Shown: positions 17,749 through 27,769 of the stretch, piece by piece
Position numbering within the stretch: the stretch's first letter is position 1
Layout of the letters: each line of letters opens with the position of its first letter
Source: Sinohyriopsis cumingii
Lineage: Eukaryota > Mollusca > Bivalvia > Unionida > Unionidae
DNA: 64,000 bases
Assembly: GCA_028554795.2 (NCBI GenBank)
Contig: JAPYKE020000260.1
Span: 1 to 64,000 of the forward strand
Direction of reading: 5' to 3'
Notes under the pieces: generated by a model
Seen by the model: only the letters and a program-made list of their open reading frames with translations
The model's database searches: none
Told to the model about the DNA's origin: nothing
Program-made: the position numbers and the translations under genes

Positions 17749-18169
17749 GACGCCGGAGTTCCTGGAAGTCTAAGACCTCGGCCCGTTTTTTTCGATATAG
17801 TTTTCCTGTGGCTTTCTTTAGTGCCATTCCAGCTGCGGTTCCAACAGCTCCTAACGCGGCTGCTTTTGCGACTGCGGGAGCAGCACCAGCTATCAGTGCT
17901 GGTATCGCGGCGAGAAGAGGAAATATACCGCCGGTTTTAACCATATCTTTGACCGCGGCCGGAGAGAGATCAAGTCGAACTCCAGTCGTTGCTTGTTTCG
18001 CTTTATTGAAATGTTTTAGCTGAGTTTTAGTCAATGACAATTTGTTTGGACCGCCCGCTAGCTGATCGTGTTTTAGTGTTATTGATGTCCCACATGTGCT
18101 CGCGTTCTTCGATTGTAATTTCTTCACCTGACCAGGAGTCAGTGTGACATTAACATGACTGTATGACAT
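17711..18169 (-). CDS. Polinton core/minor virion protein (pX/pVI-like)
   Basis: 152 residues. The N-terminal 80 residues have LTPGQVKKLQ, LKHDQLAGG and LSLTKTQLKHFNKAK repeats typical of a conserved small Polinton late protein. A hydrophobic Ala/Gly-rich helix pair follows (about 85-120, PLLAAIPALIAGAAPAVAKA), then a basic tail with KKATGKLYRKKR. The composition is like adenovirus pX/pVI-type core or membrane-lytic proteins. Likely packaged with DNA or inside the capsid; the role is inferred. Sits between capsid and protease genes, which fits a maturation substrate. Confidence 0.7.
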   Translation of the reverse strand: MSYSHVNVTLTPGQVKKLQSKNASTCGTSITLKHDQLAGGPNKLSLTKTQLKHFNKAKQATTGVRLDLSPAAVKDMVKTGGIFPLLAAIPALIAGAAPAVAKAAALGAVGTAAGMALKKATGKLYRKKRAEVLDFQELRRHGTQKGFKCFQR

Positions 18170-18213
18170 TTTATTTAATACGATGTTGATCTAATTGCAT
18201 TGTTAAAACAATG

Positions 18214-19599
18214 CTACAAGTTTTCCACTGGTGCATCAATGACTCTCATTCGGCCGCCAGCACCTTCAAGTAACATTGCTTTATCGGAAAGTATGACCGC
18301 GATTGCTCTAACACCTCCAGGAACTACTGGTGGACCAGCTGCCCCAGCTGGTACTCGAGCCAGGCGAGCCCGAATAACTATATCAACGACAGATTTTCTG
18401 AATAAATCCAAATGTTCCAACGAAAAGTAATAGATCGGATACAACGTTGTAAAATCACGCTGGGATATCTGCAGCCCAGTGTCAACGTTTTGATCACGCC
18501 CATCATAAGACATCAATTGATAATATGCCCGTGCAACATCATTTTGTTCAAAATTTAGATTGATATCCTCAGCGGGTTCTTGATGTCCGTTTATTCTTAA
18601 TGAAACTTCAGAAACTCCAAGTGTGTCAAATATCATTGGATTTGCTTCCTGGTTATTTATTCTAGAATTTGCCTGAAACGCGATAAATATATGTCGCGCT
18701 GCTGATACTCCCTGTTGTGATCCCAATTGCCACGTGAACAGTCCAGGAGCGTTGATAGAAGTACTATCTGTTGTCATTGCTAACCATGATAACAACGATT
18801 TTCCACCCTGATTCATAAAAGAAAGTAACCGTTCTTCTTCAACGATTGATGGAGTCATTGCTGGCATCCACAGAGATAGTTTTCTTAACACTACTTGACC
18901 AGGATCAACTCCAGCAGCTCTCCATATTGCATCATTATCAGAGTTTTTTCTGACAAGCGTTACTGTGTGTTTGGCACCAAATATAACCTTTCGGACACTT
19001 CTACAAAATCCAAAAATATGAGATAGTGGAATAGCACAGGAAAACTCTTCGTCGCCGTTCAGCATTGCTCGACGCGCGGCAAAACCCAAGTTGAAATTTT
19101 CATTCATGGCTTCAACTGCATTCCCAGCCGCGTTCATCGTTACATTTCTATTTTCGGGATGATCAGATGTGTCCTTCACAAACATCATTGTTGGACCAGC
19201 TGATCTTGTGTAATCATCAGAATATCTTGCAAGACCAAGTATTGTCGTGGCAACATCAACATTATCCAAACACGACTCAATATCTTTTCCATCAATCGAG
19301 TATGTGGCTTTGCTAAATAACGCCATCACACCATTATTAACAAAACCAACACGATCGCCTATTCCGTATCCAGTACCATCCGCTTTTAAGATTCTACCTG
19401 TGACCTCAATAAAAGCCTCACAAGGCAGAAAATATCTACTTGTATCATGAATTTGAAACTCAATTCTCCCCGGCGCGTTAGGTGTTTTTGTATCATAAGA
19501 ATAAAATTGATAATCACGCAAGGATTCATCCTTTCTGACTGGTTTAACCATATCAAATGCTACGTTGGATATGCGCTGAAACATCTTATTGTAATACAT
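18214..19599 (-). CDS. Polinton major capsid protein (double jelly roll)
   Basis: 461 residues, uninterrupted, the usual size for Polinton/adintovirus major capsid proteins. Recognisable family blocks: RIEFQIHDTSRYFLPCEAFI (about 44-63), ALFSKATYSIDGKDIESCLDN (split around 92-112), YSDDYTRSAG (about 126-135), RKVIFGAKHTVTLVRK (about 203-218), and the closing LYPIYYFSLEHLDLFRKS (about 374-391). It would form the trimeric capsomers of an icosahedral shell. Fossils of a relative lie at 32043-33060 and 52571-53620. Its neighbours on both sides are small virion proteins on the same strand. Confidence 0.95.
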   Translation of the reverse strand: MYYNKMFQRISNVAFDMVKPVRKDESLRDYQFYSYDTKTPNAPGRIEFQIHDTSRYFLPCEAFIEVTGRILKADGTGYGIGDRVGFVNNGVMALFSKATYSIDGKDIESCLDNVDVATTILGLARYSDDYTRSAGPTMMFVKDTSDHPENRNVTMNAAGNAVEAMNENFNLGFAARRAMLNGDEEFSCAIPLSHIFGFCRSVRKVIFGAKHTVTLVRKNSDNDAIWRAAGVDPGQVVLRKLSLWMPAMTPSIVEEERLLSFMNQGGKSLLSWLAMTTDSTSINAPGLFTWQLGSQQGVSAARHIFIAFQANSRINNQEANPMIFDTLGVSEVSLRINGHQEPAEDINLNFEQNDVARAYYQLMSYDGRDQNVDTGLQISQRDFTTLYPIYYFSLEHLDLFRKSVVDIVIRARLARVPAGAAGPPVVPGGVRAIAVILSDKAMLLEGAGGRMRVIDAPVENL

Positions 19600-19605
19600 T
19601 ATTAT

Positions 19606-20040
19606 CTAAAACGAAGACCACTTCCCGCTACTAAACTTGAAGCTATATTTTTTTTCTATTTCTTTGGAAGGTATCAGTGACTCTAGTTTTTGATTCGCAG
19701 TTTCATTTATTATTTTGCTAACATTTGCAGGCATATCCGCAGTGCTTGGTAATTTTACCGGCGGAGGCTTTCTGCGTATTAATCGTACTAGTCTGTCCTT
19801 GATCGCCGTGAACACTTTGCCGGCAGCATCACCGATTACACCAGAAGCTTTATCTCTAATAACATCAATAGCTTTTGACGATAATTGTTTTGCAATTGGT
19901 CCCACCTTTGGAGCTATTCTTGTAAACAATCCTTGAACAACATCTCCAAGTCCATCTCCATAATATGCACTGTAAACAGGATATCGCGAATTTACCACTC
20001 TCTCTCGTCGGGTCATATGATGAGAGTCATGTATGATCAT
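19606..20040 (-). CDS. small late virion protein, Polinton
   Basis: 144 residues. It begins with a basic, Tyr-rich segment (RRERVVNSRY then SAYYGDGLGDVVQGLF) whose GxGLGD-VxxGLF pattern recalls small minor-capsid/membrane-lytic proteins of Polintons and adeno-like viruses. A helical, basic middle follows (DRLVRLIRRKPPPVKL). Lies 6 bp downstream... that is, immediately upstream in transcription of the capsid gene, whose start is at 19599. Function inferred from position and composition only. Confidence 0.6.
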   Translation of the reverse strand: MIIHDSHHMTRRERVVNSRYPVYSAYYGDGLGDVVQGLFTRIAPKVGPIAKQLSSKAIDVIRDKASGVIGDAAGKVFTAIKDRLVRLIRRKPPPVKLPSTADMPANVSKIINETANQKLESLIPSKEIEKKYSFKFSSGKWSSF

Positions 20041-20072
20041 TTTATTTAATTAGTTATTTCTCTAATCGACTT

Positions 20073-21308
20073 TCAATCGCTGTCCACGAGTTCATCAATA
20101 AGTTCTCGATAGATGTGAGTATCCATGATGCCGCCGCGAAATAGTCGCTGACAGATATCAGCCGCTTCATTAATTATTTCTGGTGAGTTATTTCCGGCAC
20201 GTTTTCCTCCGATGAGAACTTCTAGCCGTGATACATCATTGATGATATTATCAGGGCAGGGAATAAAACCAGACCCTAAACCTCCCCCCGATTTTTCTTT
20301 AGGCTCATCGAAAAATTCCTCTGGAATGATTTCCTCCTTGGGGGGTGATCGTTGTCGTTGTTGTATCTCTGCTAACTCTAACAGTCTCTCATTAAATTTT
20401 ATATAACCAGGATCGCTTGGATCAACGGGTAAATCTTGTCTATCAAAATATACCGCTTCTGCCCATTCCTCGAAGGTGTCAATTTTTTGTTTACGTTTTT
20501 TTCTTAAAAATTTTTCTCTGTCATCAAAATTATTTGAGGCAAAAGCGGGAAGAGACATAGTCATAGTATTTTCTATTTTATCAATACCGAATTTCGTAAA
20601 CGAACCCCGAGGAGTTTCTTGCTGGGTCTGCTGCAACGAAGGAGGAAGTCGATATAATTCTTCTGATTCTTTTTCTGTTGGATCTGCGACGACTTGCGGT
20701 TTAGCTATTTTTTTCGGAGTTGGTTTTTTATGTCGCTTTGTTTGTCGCATTTGGACATCAAATCGATCTGATCCTGACATATACTCTCGATAAAATGCAT
20801 CACTGGTATCTAACCGTTCAACACCCCGTTTTATTTTATAAATTCCATCTAGAAATTGTTGTTTAGATACCTTTTGATTAGGATCTTTAATAAACTTTTC
20901 TCGAGAGTGATAAGCCCCAGCAGCGTCAACACCAAAAGCAATTATTTCATCTCTATTTCTGACTGGACGATTTTTAATTTCATCCACAAAACCTTCAATA
21001 AAATCCGTTTTATAATTAAATCCTTTGATCGGTTTCGGTTGAGCCTTCTTAAGTTCTTCTATTGCCTGAAGAAGACTTTGTTGCGGTTTATCAGGATCAG
21101 GTTTTCCTATGATAGCGGTTTTTATTGTTTCAGTAGCTGTTGTTACGGGTTTAAATAATTCTGTTGCACCTTCCATGAATTCAACTTTTGCTTGCTGTTG
21201 CGCTTGTAATTTTTCTCTAACACTATCACGAACAGGAAGAAATTTTTTTATTGCTTCTAGTCGCTCTCGAGCTAGTCTAGCGGAATGTGCTTCTCCAATG
21301 TTGGCCAT
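20073..21308 (-). CDS. Polinton late protein with LIGGKRAGNN C-terminal motif
   Basis: 411 residues, the first gene of the leftward late block, starting 33 bp inside the right TIR edge. Mostly hydrophilic and helical with many Lys/Gln/Glu. The C-terminal 60 residues (IPCPDNIINDVSRLEVLIGG, KRAGNNSPEIINEA, IYRELIDELVD) form a conserved block seen in many animal Polinton late proteins of unknown function. A KKPTPKKIAKP basic stretch at about 195-205 may bind nucleic acid. Likely a scaffold or tegument-like protein; no enzyme motif seen. Confidence 0.75.
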   Translation of the reverse strand: MANIGEAHSARLARERLEAIKKFLPVRDSVREKLQAQQQAKVEFMEGATELFKPVTTATETIKTAIIGKPDPDKPQQSLLQAIEELKKAQPKPIKGFNYKTDFIEGFVDEIKNRPVRNRDEIIAFGVDAAGAYHSREKFIKDPNQKVSKQQFLDGIYKIKRGVERLDTSDAFYREYMSGSDRFDVQMRQTKRHKKPTPKKIAKPQVVADPTEKESEELYRLPPSLQQTQQETPRGSFTKFGIDKIENTMTMSLPAFASNNFDDREKFLRKKRKQKIDTFEEWAEAVYFDRQDLPVDPSDPGYIKFNERLLELAEIQQRQRSPPKEEIIPEEFFDEPKEKSGGGLGSGFIPCPDNIINDVSRLEVLIGGKRAGNNSPEIINEAADICQRLFRGGIMDTHIYRELIDELVDSD

Positions 21309-21340
21309 TATTGTTAACTTAAATTTTTAATTCACAACAG

Positions 21341-21599
21341 AAATCCTAAAATATTTTACATCGTTAGCAGCAGAGAGACTGGGCCGCCAACGTCGTCGTC
21401 GACGTCACCACGTGAAGAAACATTTTTCATAGTGAGTTATCTTTGTCGAAATAACCCTTCTAGCCAGAAAAGAGGATTTAGTCATCATAGTTTCTGGCTA
21501 GAAGGGTTATTTTTGTGAAATAAGACCTTCTATCAGAAAAGTTTTCGATAGATGGTCCTGTTGGACGAAATAGTTGGTGGGCCCAGTCTCTCTGCTGCT
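21341..21599. repeat. right terminal inverted repeat with nested hairpins
   Basis: Reverse complement of 6191-6449. It carries the same 20 bp outer and 21 bp inner fold-back stems. Confidence 0.95.
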
Positions 21600-21604
21600 C
21601 TCTA
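21600..21604. repeat. target-site duplication of the Polinton, right copy (CTCTA)
   Basis: Same pentamer as 6186-6190, directly after the element end. Confidence 0.75.
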
Positions 21605-22995
21605 ACATTCGTTTACCACTCGTAGATGGCTGTTCGATTTATTGGCTTGTCGGCCACTTCATAACCGGACGATTTCTTCAGAGTTACCTGCTCTCAAAAT
21701 ACCTTTTTAACGTTATAGACGTCGATTAAGAGCCATATTGAAAGCACCTATACTAGAAATTGAAAGCACAGTTGCTTGCACAAACATAAGTTGAATGTAT
21801 GAACAAATAAACCGTGACAGAAATAAAGAAAATGAAATCTTGAGTTGAAAGAATGTCTGCCCAAACAATCTTCGTACACATTTCATGTGCAAAATAGTAA
21901 AACGTTTCCCTGTTGACGTGTCCATATTATTCACGTGGACGATCAATAGCCTATATTCACAGGGTTCAATAATAACGTTGATATGGCGCAATCTTGTCAA
22001 AAAATTACCATGTCTCATATTTTTATTAGAGATGAGTAAAATGATAAGCATTATGAAAAACAACTTAAAATCGTGTAAAAAGCGAAACCCATAAAGAATA
22101 TTAGATTTTAACTTTGATTAGGATCTTGGCTTTCTAATTATGTATATTATGAAAACAACAGAAACAGTATATCCAATATCCTATTTTCACTCCATATATC
22201 ATCATAAACAGATGCAAGATTATGTATATTCACATAATAATTCAGAACAAGCCACAGTCTTTAATTTAATGGGAAAATTCTCATGATGTAATTATTAAAC
22301 AAAATAATTTACACAACTATAGTTACATAAAATCTTCTGTTTGAAATGGCATTTTCATGTCGGCTAGAAAAGTTAGAGCACTTGATTTGGGGGTATCTTT
22401 GTTTCAGTGGGGAAGCATGTGATACAATATCCCATCTATGTATTGAATGGAAAAGAAGAACGAATTGTGAATGAATAACAATTTTAAAATTGTTAATACT
22501 CACTATTTTCTTGATGTGGTAATTGTTTATTTCGTTTGTTCTCTGAGAATAAGTCAATTGTCCCTCAAGATGGTTTCTGTTGCCTGCGTTTGCAATGGTA
22601 TATGTTGTATTTTTCTGGCGTACTTCCACTGCATAGATTGGTAGTGCCAACAAAATTAAAGACATACCATACATGGAGAGTCCAAACTGCAAATAAAATT
22701 AAGATGCCTATATGCTTTTTGCCATCTTTCTTCTTCACAAACAACATGAACTCTAAGACTAATATCTAAGCCATATAGCACGCATTGATTACCACGTGGG
22801 TAACAACGCCATTTTTCAGCGCATCACAGAGTATATCCCGCGGTCAGAATATTTGGTGGAGGAAGGAAAAGGGAAAAGCCACCGACCGACGAGAAGCTAC
22901 TAACAATCTTCTGCACATATTCCATAATATCCGTATTATGTTAGCATATTTATTTAATTAAATGAAATACTGAGGTACAAGTACCCAATACATCC
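21605..22995. other. intergenic DNA with a SINE fragment and a template donor
   Basis: No gene seen. 22795-22925 is a minus-strand fragment of SINE family 1 (AACGCCATTTTTCAGCGC through GAGAAGCTACTA). 22350-22422 is reproduced at 45194-45266 with one mismatch. Confidence 0.7.
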
Positions 22996-23336
22996 CTCTC
23001 TCCCCCCCCTAAAATACATAAATATATCAGTGCATACGGCTGTCACTAAAAGAACGGATGAAGGTGACTCAAGATTTCACTTAATCGATTACTCATTTAA
23101 TCAATGAATAATTAATCAGTCAATATATCGATAAAGTATTTCGATATGTTTTTAATTCATGCATTATTCAGACTGTTTCTGATTTTTTTATTCATTTAAG
23201 TTAGTGCATAATAAAAAAAATGTACGGATGTAGTATATTTCTCCGAAATCTGAACGAACTCTAGAAAATTTGGTCATAGTTAAATAATTACAAAATGGTA
23301 ATATATATATATATATATATATATACAGTATATACA

Positions 23337-23431
<95 letters not shown>

Positions 23432-23716
23432 CACAGACACAAAGACTTACCTCCTTTGACTTCATTGCGCCGGGTTTACTCTTGGTTGCTCACTCTGCGG
23501 CCCATTTATATATTTACTTGACACCCACAAGGAAGTGCCATGGCGCTCAACCGGATTGGTGAAATGTACATAATAGCGTTTGACGTGGCGTATTTATCAG
23601 TATAATATTATTATGTGTGAATGTATAATTTTGTATTTTGTAAATTATTGCCAAGTCTTCATAACATGCACCTAATAGTCCATTTCGATCATGGGGATTC
23701 TTTGTCTTTTAACGGT

Positions 23717-23752
<36 letters not shown>

Positions 23753-25705
23753 TTTTCCTGAGCTGTTTTATACGCCTATATTCTTCTGTATTTATCGACC
23801 ACTTTCACCCGACATATTTTTAAAGGCTGTGATGCTATAGATTTTGAATTTTCAATGAAAGAAGGTCGCGAGGTTTGCACTGGCCTTCAGATGTTTCTGA
23901 TATTGATTTTTCAAAAATACTATAATATAAAAATCTTTTTAAATAATTCATTTCATGGAATAGATATTTAAAAATAAAAGGTTTATTATGAAAATACAAT
24001 TAGCCTGGGAACCAGTTACACCCGAAATAACGAAGACGAAATCTGGACATTTCTAAAAGTAATGACTGCGGAACGACGCAAACAATTACAAAATTAATTA
24101 TTGTTATGTGGGACTTGAATCTCATGTGAAGATGCCTATCACTTTACATAAATTGTTACTCTTTCTCAGTTAAGCTATGATATGAAAAACAATTACGACA
24201 TTAGTGAAAGCTTTATCGACTTAGTATCAGACAAGGGTAGTTAATTTGTTTAAAACTTTGCTAGTACTTCATTACTGAGACACGATATGTTGCGTCACAT
24301 CAAGCAGTCATAACCAAAACCATGTCAATCAGCCAGCAAAAGCAAAGAATATCAGATAAAAATATTTATCAGTTTTAAGTTTACATACGAATATTGTGAA
24401 CAAAATAAGCAACTCACCCGGACATATCAAAAATAAAGGACTATGAAACATACATCCTAACACCGGTGCGTAGCAATAGCTCAAGCATACACAAGCAATT
24501 AATGCTACTGATGGGGGGGGGGGGGGGGCGACGGGAGCAAAGAAATAATCTCATATGTGTTTTGCGGGTGGGATATGGGTGTCGGAGTATAATATCTCGC
24601 TACATTACAGCCTATTGTACGTAGGCATCTCAGTTAATTGGTTTCTGGTTGATACAGTTATATGTACTTCAGCGATAGCAGCCTTATCGTGTATATTTCT
24701 CGCGTCAAGAGGGATTTTGATGAGAAATATACGGCGGATTGTAATACTACCTTGGCATTTGATATTTTCTCCTGAATGTAAAATTCAAGAGACGTCTAAT
24801 GTGTTTCTTTTACATATTATAAAGGGAAACCTTTATCAGACTAAAACTCGATATGCAAAGTGTGTTCACGCGCGTAGAAACTTGCTATTTTTGTACAATT
24901 AGACAATATATTCTTGCTGCAATTTCAGATCAGATATTTAAAGATAATATATGTTATATACTGCTTCATATAATAGTGACGTAGCTGAATTATTTATGCT
25001 CAAGATTTATGTTGGTGACATTTTAAAGACGAAACATTTTTAAATGTTCCTGGTTGTCAAATTATAGAGGTGTATCAACTTCATGATATAGTTAAGGTAC
25101 AGACTTGATTGCATAAGGATAAAGCGTGACAAGGTTTTATTTTCAAAATACTTAACGCTTTTCAACTTGTTCAATAATGGAACACGCCAAAACCAAGTTC
25201 CCCTACAGTATCTTTACTTTCTTGTCAAAATCAGTTATGCCTAACATTGAAAAAAGAATTAGTTGTTACTCCAATATAGTAAGACATTCCAATGAGCTGT
25301 AGAAATCGAACACCTAAAATACTTTATGAAACCACACGGGTACAAACCCCCATTGATATATTGTATTCGTACTTAAACGTTTACTTTTAACTCGAAGCAT
25401 GGACTGAAACAAATGTGGAGTTACCCTTTCACAATTATGAACGCCTCTAGTATCCAAACCAGTTTATTTTTAAGCACTTACGACACTACCATAAAGATCG
25501 AAATACTTACAGTGCTGTGCAAGAGAAATAATAAATTGAGCATTTTTTTTCTTCAAAGAATGTGATGGTAAATTTGTGACATTGCACAAAAATACAGCTT
25601 CATATCGGGGAACACGGACATGCAACAACATAAAAGAGCAATTCTTTGCTTACACATTGAAAACTCGCGGCAACAAAGCCTGTACAATAGGCTTGCTATT
25701 TTGGA

Positions 25706-25835
25706 CTTTCAGGCCATTTCTCAGCACGTGCTAGTTTGCCCATGGTGACCAGTATACTTGATGAAGGAAGAACCATGGACGAACGCCAGAAGAACCATCG
25801 ACCAACAGCAAAGCTACTAGCAACCTTTCTGATAT
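25706..25835 (-). mobile_element. SINE family 1, partial and diverged
   Basis: Retains GCCATTTCTCAGCAC, GGAAGAACCATGGAC and AAGCTACTAGCAACC body motifs but lacks a clear tRNA head. Its inverted copy is at 48365-48500. Confidence 0.55.
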
Positions 25836-26337
25836 ATCTACTTTCTTTTTTTCGGGGGATGTGGTGATGCACAGGATAGGCTATACATGGTGATGCCAGA
25901 TGCCCCCCTCCCACCACCACTTAACCAAAACATAAGGTGTTTTTATGTATTAGTGTTACCCATAAGGTGTGTATGTTTCTTTTCTTTAGAAAAGGAATTT
26001 AGATCAAAAGTTTAGTTTAAAGCTAAATTTTGATGGAGTATTTTTGGTTCCCTGGTGTTTTCGAAAGGTTTGTTCAGCCGATAAAGGGTGTGATCCCGAA
26101 TATCAGAGTTTATTCCCATGTGTGATATGTGTATCAATGCTATATTGTTTGTATGATATCTAGTCTGTATGTAAGGACGGCAATCTTCAGCAAATATATC
26201 CCAGTTGTCTTAACATAATATTTTAGACTTCATAAGTCTAAGGTTATCATTATGATATAGTTTAGTTTTTATTATCAATTTAGAATTTCGACGAGAAAAT
26301 GGTGTACTGAGTCATTAAAATCAAAGAAAACCTAGTA

Positions 26338-26379
<42 letters not shown>

Positions 26380-26489
26380 AAATATGTGCCGTTCCCCGTT
26401 AAACTAGTTATATCATAATTTCGTTATCTTTCGATTGTTTCGGGTTAGGCCTTCTCTTTTACTTATTTATTTTACTCTGCTAACAAAGG

Positions 26490-26746
26490 GTTTTTTGTTG
26501 TTGTAGTTGTAGGGTTTAACGCCATTTTTCAGCACAGGATAGGCTATACATGGCGGCCAGTTTTAATGGTGGAGGAAGAACCCGGGAAAACCCCGGAAAG
26601 AACCACCGACCCACAAGAAGCTACTGGCAAGCTTTCTCACATACCCACATTAGCCGAATCCGAGACTCGAACCCACGCAGACACAGGCGAGATGGCAGTG
26701 CTCCGTAACGGAGAACGATTTAGACCACTCGGCCACTCGGGGCCCC
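26490..26746 (-). mobile_element. tRNA-derived SINE, family 1 (well preserved)
   Basis: On the minus strand: head GGGGCCCCGAGTGGCCGAGT with A-box, B-box GGGTTCGAGTCTCGG near 26663-26680, then the CCGGGGTTTTCCCGGGTTC body, and a tail ending GGCGTTAAACCCTACAAC. The reciprocal inverted-duplication copy is 47486-47740. Confidence 0.88.
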
Positions 26747-27695
26747 TTCCGAAAGGGTTTAAGTATTGGATTAATTCTTAAGTTAGAATGTATAACCTTT
26801 TGTTAGTTCCCGTGTTTGTGTTCGTTTGTGTTTGTTTGTCCATGCGCTTCATGTGGATTTTCCGATACTCTTTCGCAAGCCTGTTCACTTGGAGTGGCGC
26901 ATTGTGAAGTAGCTCTGCGACGTCTATGCATCTTACTTCACCCACATGAAGGCCCCCTGTATCCTCCCTAATATAGGAAAAGTTACCGTATGATTTGTCA
27001 TTTTAAAACAATAGTTTTGTTCTATTAGCAATCCTAATCTGAGTTACCCTGTTAGTCATTTTGTGTGTTAGTTAGAGCGTAGAGCTGCAAAACCTCAACA
27101 TGGCTTAAAATAAAAGCATCTCTAGGCCTGAGTAGAGGGATGGGTGCTCCAGTTAGCGCACTAGCAAATTGAAGCCCCCCCCCCTCCATCCACCCCTCAT
27201 TATTGTCATGTTCTGTCCGGTCGATATTGAGATTATTTAGTCCGTTTGTTAGAAATGTATAAAATAGTTTGTATTGTTATCCAAAGAGGTGAAATGATGG
27301 AGTATTTTTAAAACTGAAAACTTAGAATTACAACGCTTAGAAAGAAAGTAACCCTAGACCTGAGTTGGTGCATGAGGTGAGGGCTCCAGCACGCGCACTG
27401 GCGGTGTCGCACTCCTAATAGGTAGCAAACCGAAAAACCCACAACACCCCCACCCACCCCGTATAGTATGAGACATTTAATATTTTTGTATTCTTATTAC
27501 CTGACCACCGGATAGCATTGTTATCGTAATGTAATCTATTATTTTCAAAATTACCTTAGTATCATATTTTACATCTAAATATAAAATATTATTCCTACGA
27601 TACTTCTATTTCTTACATATGTCCCTGATTAGCTTTAATCAATTAATTTTAGTTTTGTCTTATTATCATAATTCTATTATATCCATATTCTTTAG

Positions 27696-27763
<68 letters not shown>

Positions 27764-27769
27764 CGTCTT

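Larger units (their letters stand above)
6191..21599. mobile_element. Polinton/Maverick-type virus-like element, 15.4 kb
   Basis: It has 259 bp terminal inverted repeats, AG...CT ends and a short target duplication. The gene set is characteristic of Polintons/adintovirus-like elements: A32-like ATPase, rve integrase, protein-primed-type PolB piece, adenain-like protease and double-jelly-roll capsid protein. Identical TIRs suggest a recent insertion or recent TIR homogenisation. The element nevertheless looks broken, by my count in a handful of places, and one 0.97 kb element is inserted at 9595-10566. Gene orientation: ATPase leftward, PLA2 and integrase rightward, replication genes leftward, and the late block leftward from the right TIR. 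Confidence 0.95.

Noticed and set aside
23280-23465. Frames of YIYIYI and LSLSLS repeats (also 27649-27849, 46347-46630, 50623-50942)
   Set aside because: Translations of (AT)n and (CT)n/(GA)n microsatellites.
24555-24902. 115-residue open frame, also present inverted at 49288-49635
   Set aside because: Near-identity between copies comes from the inverted duplication and not from selection. No family resemblance and no splice or start context.
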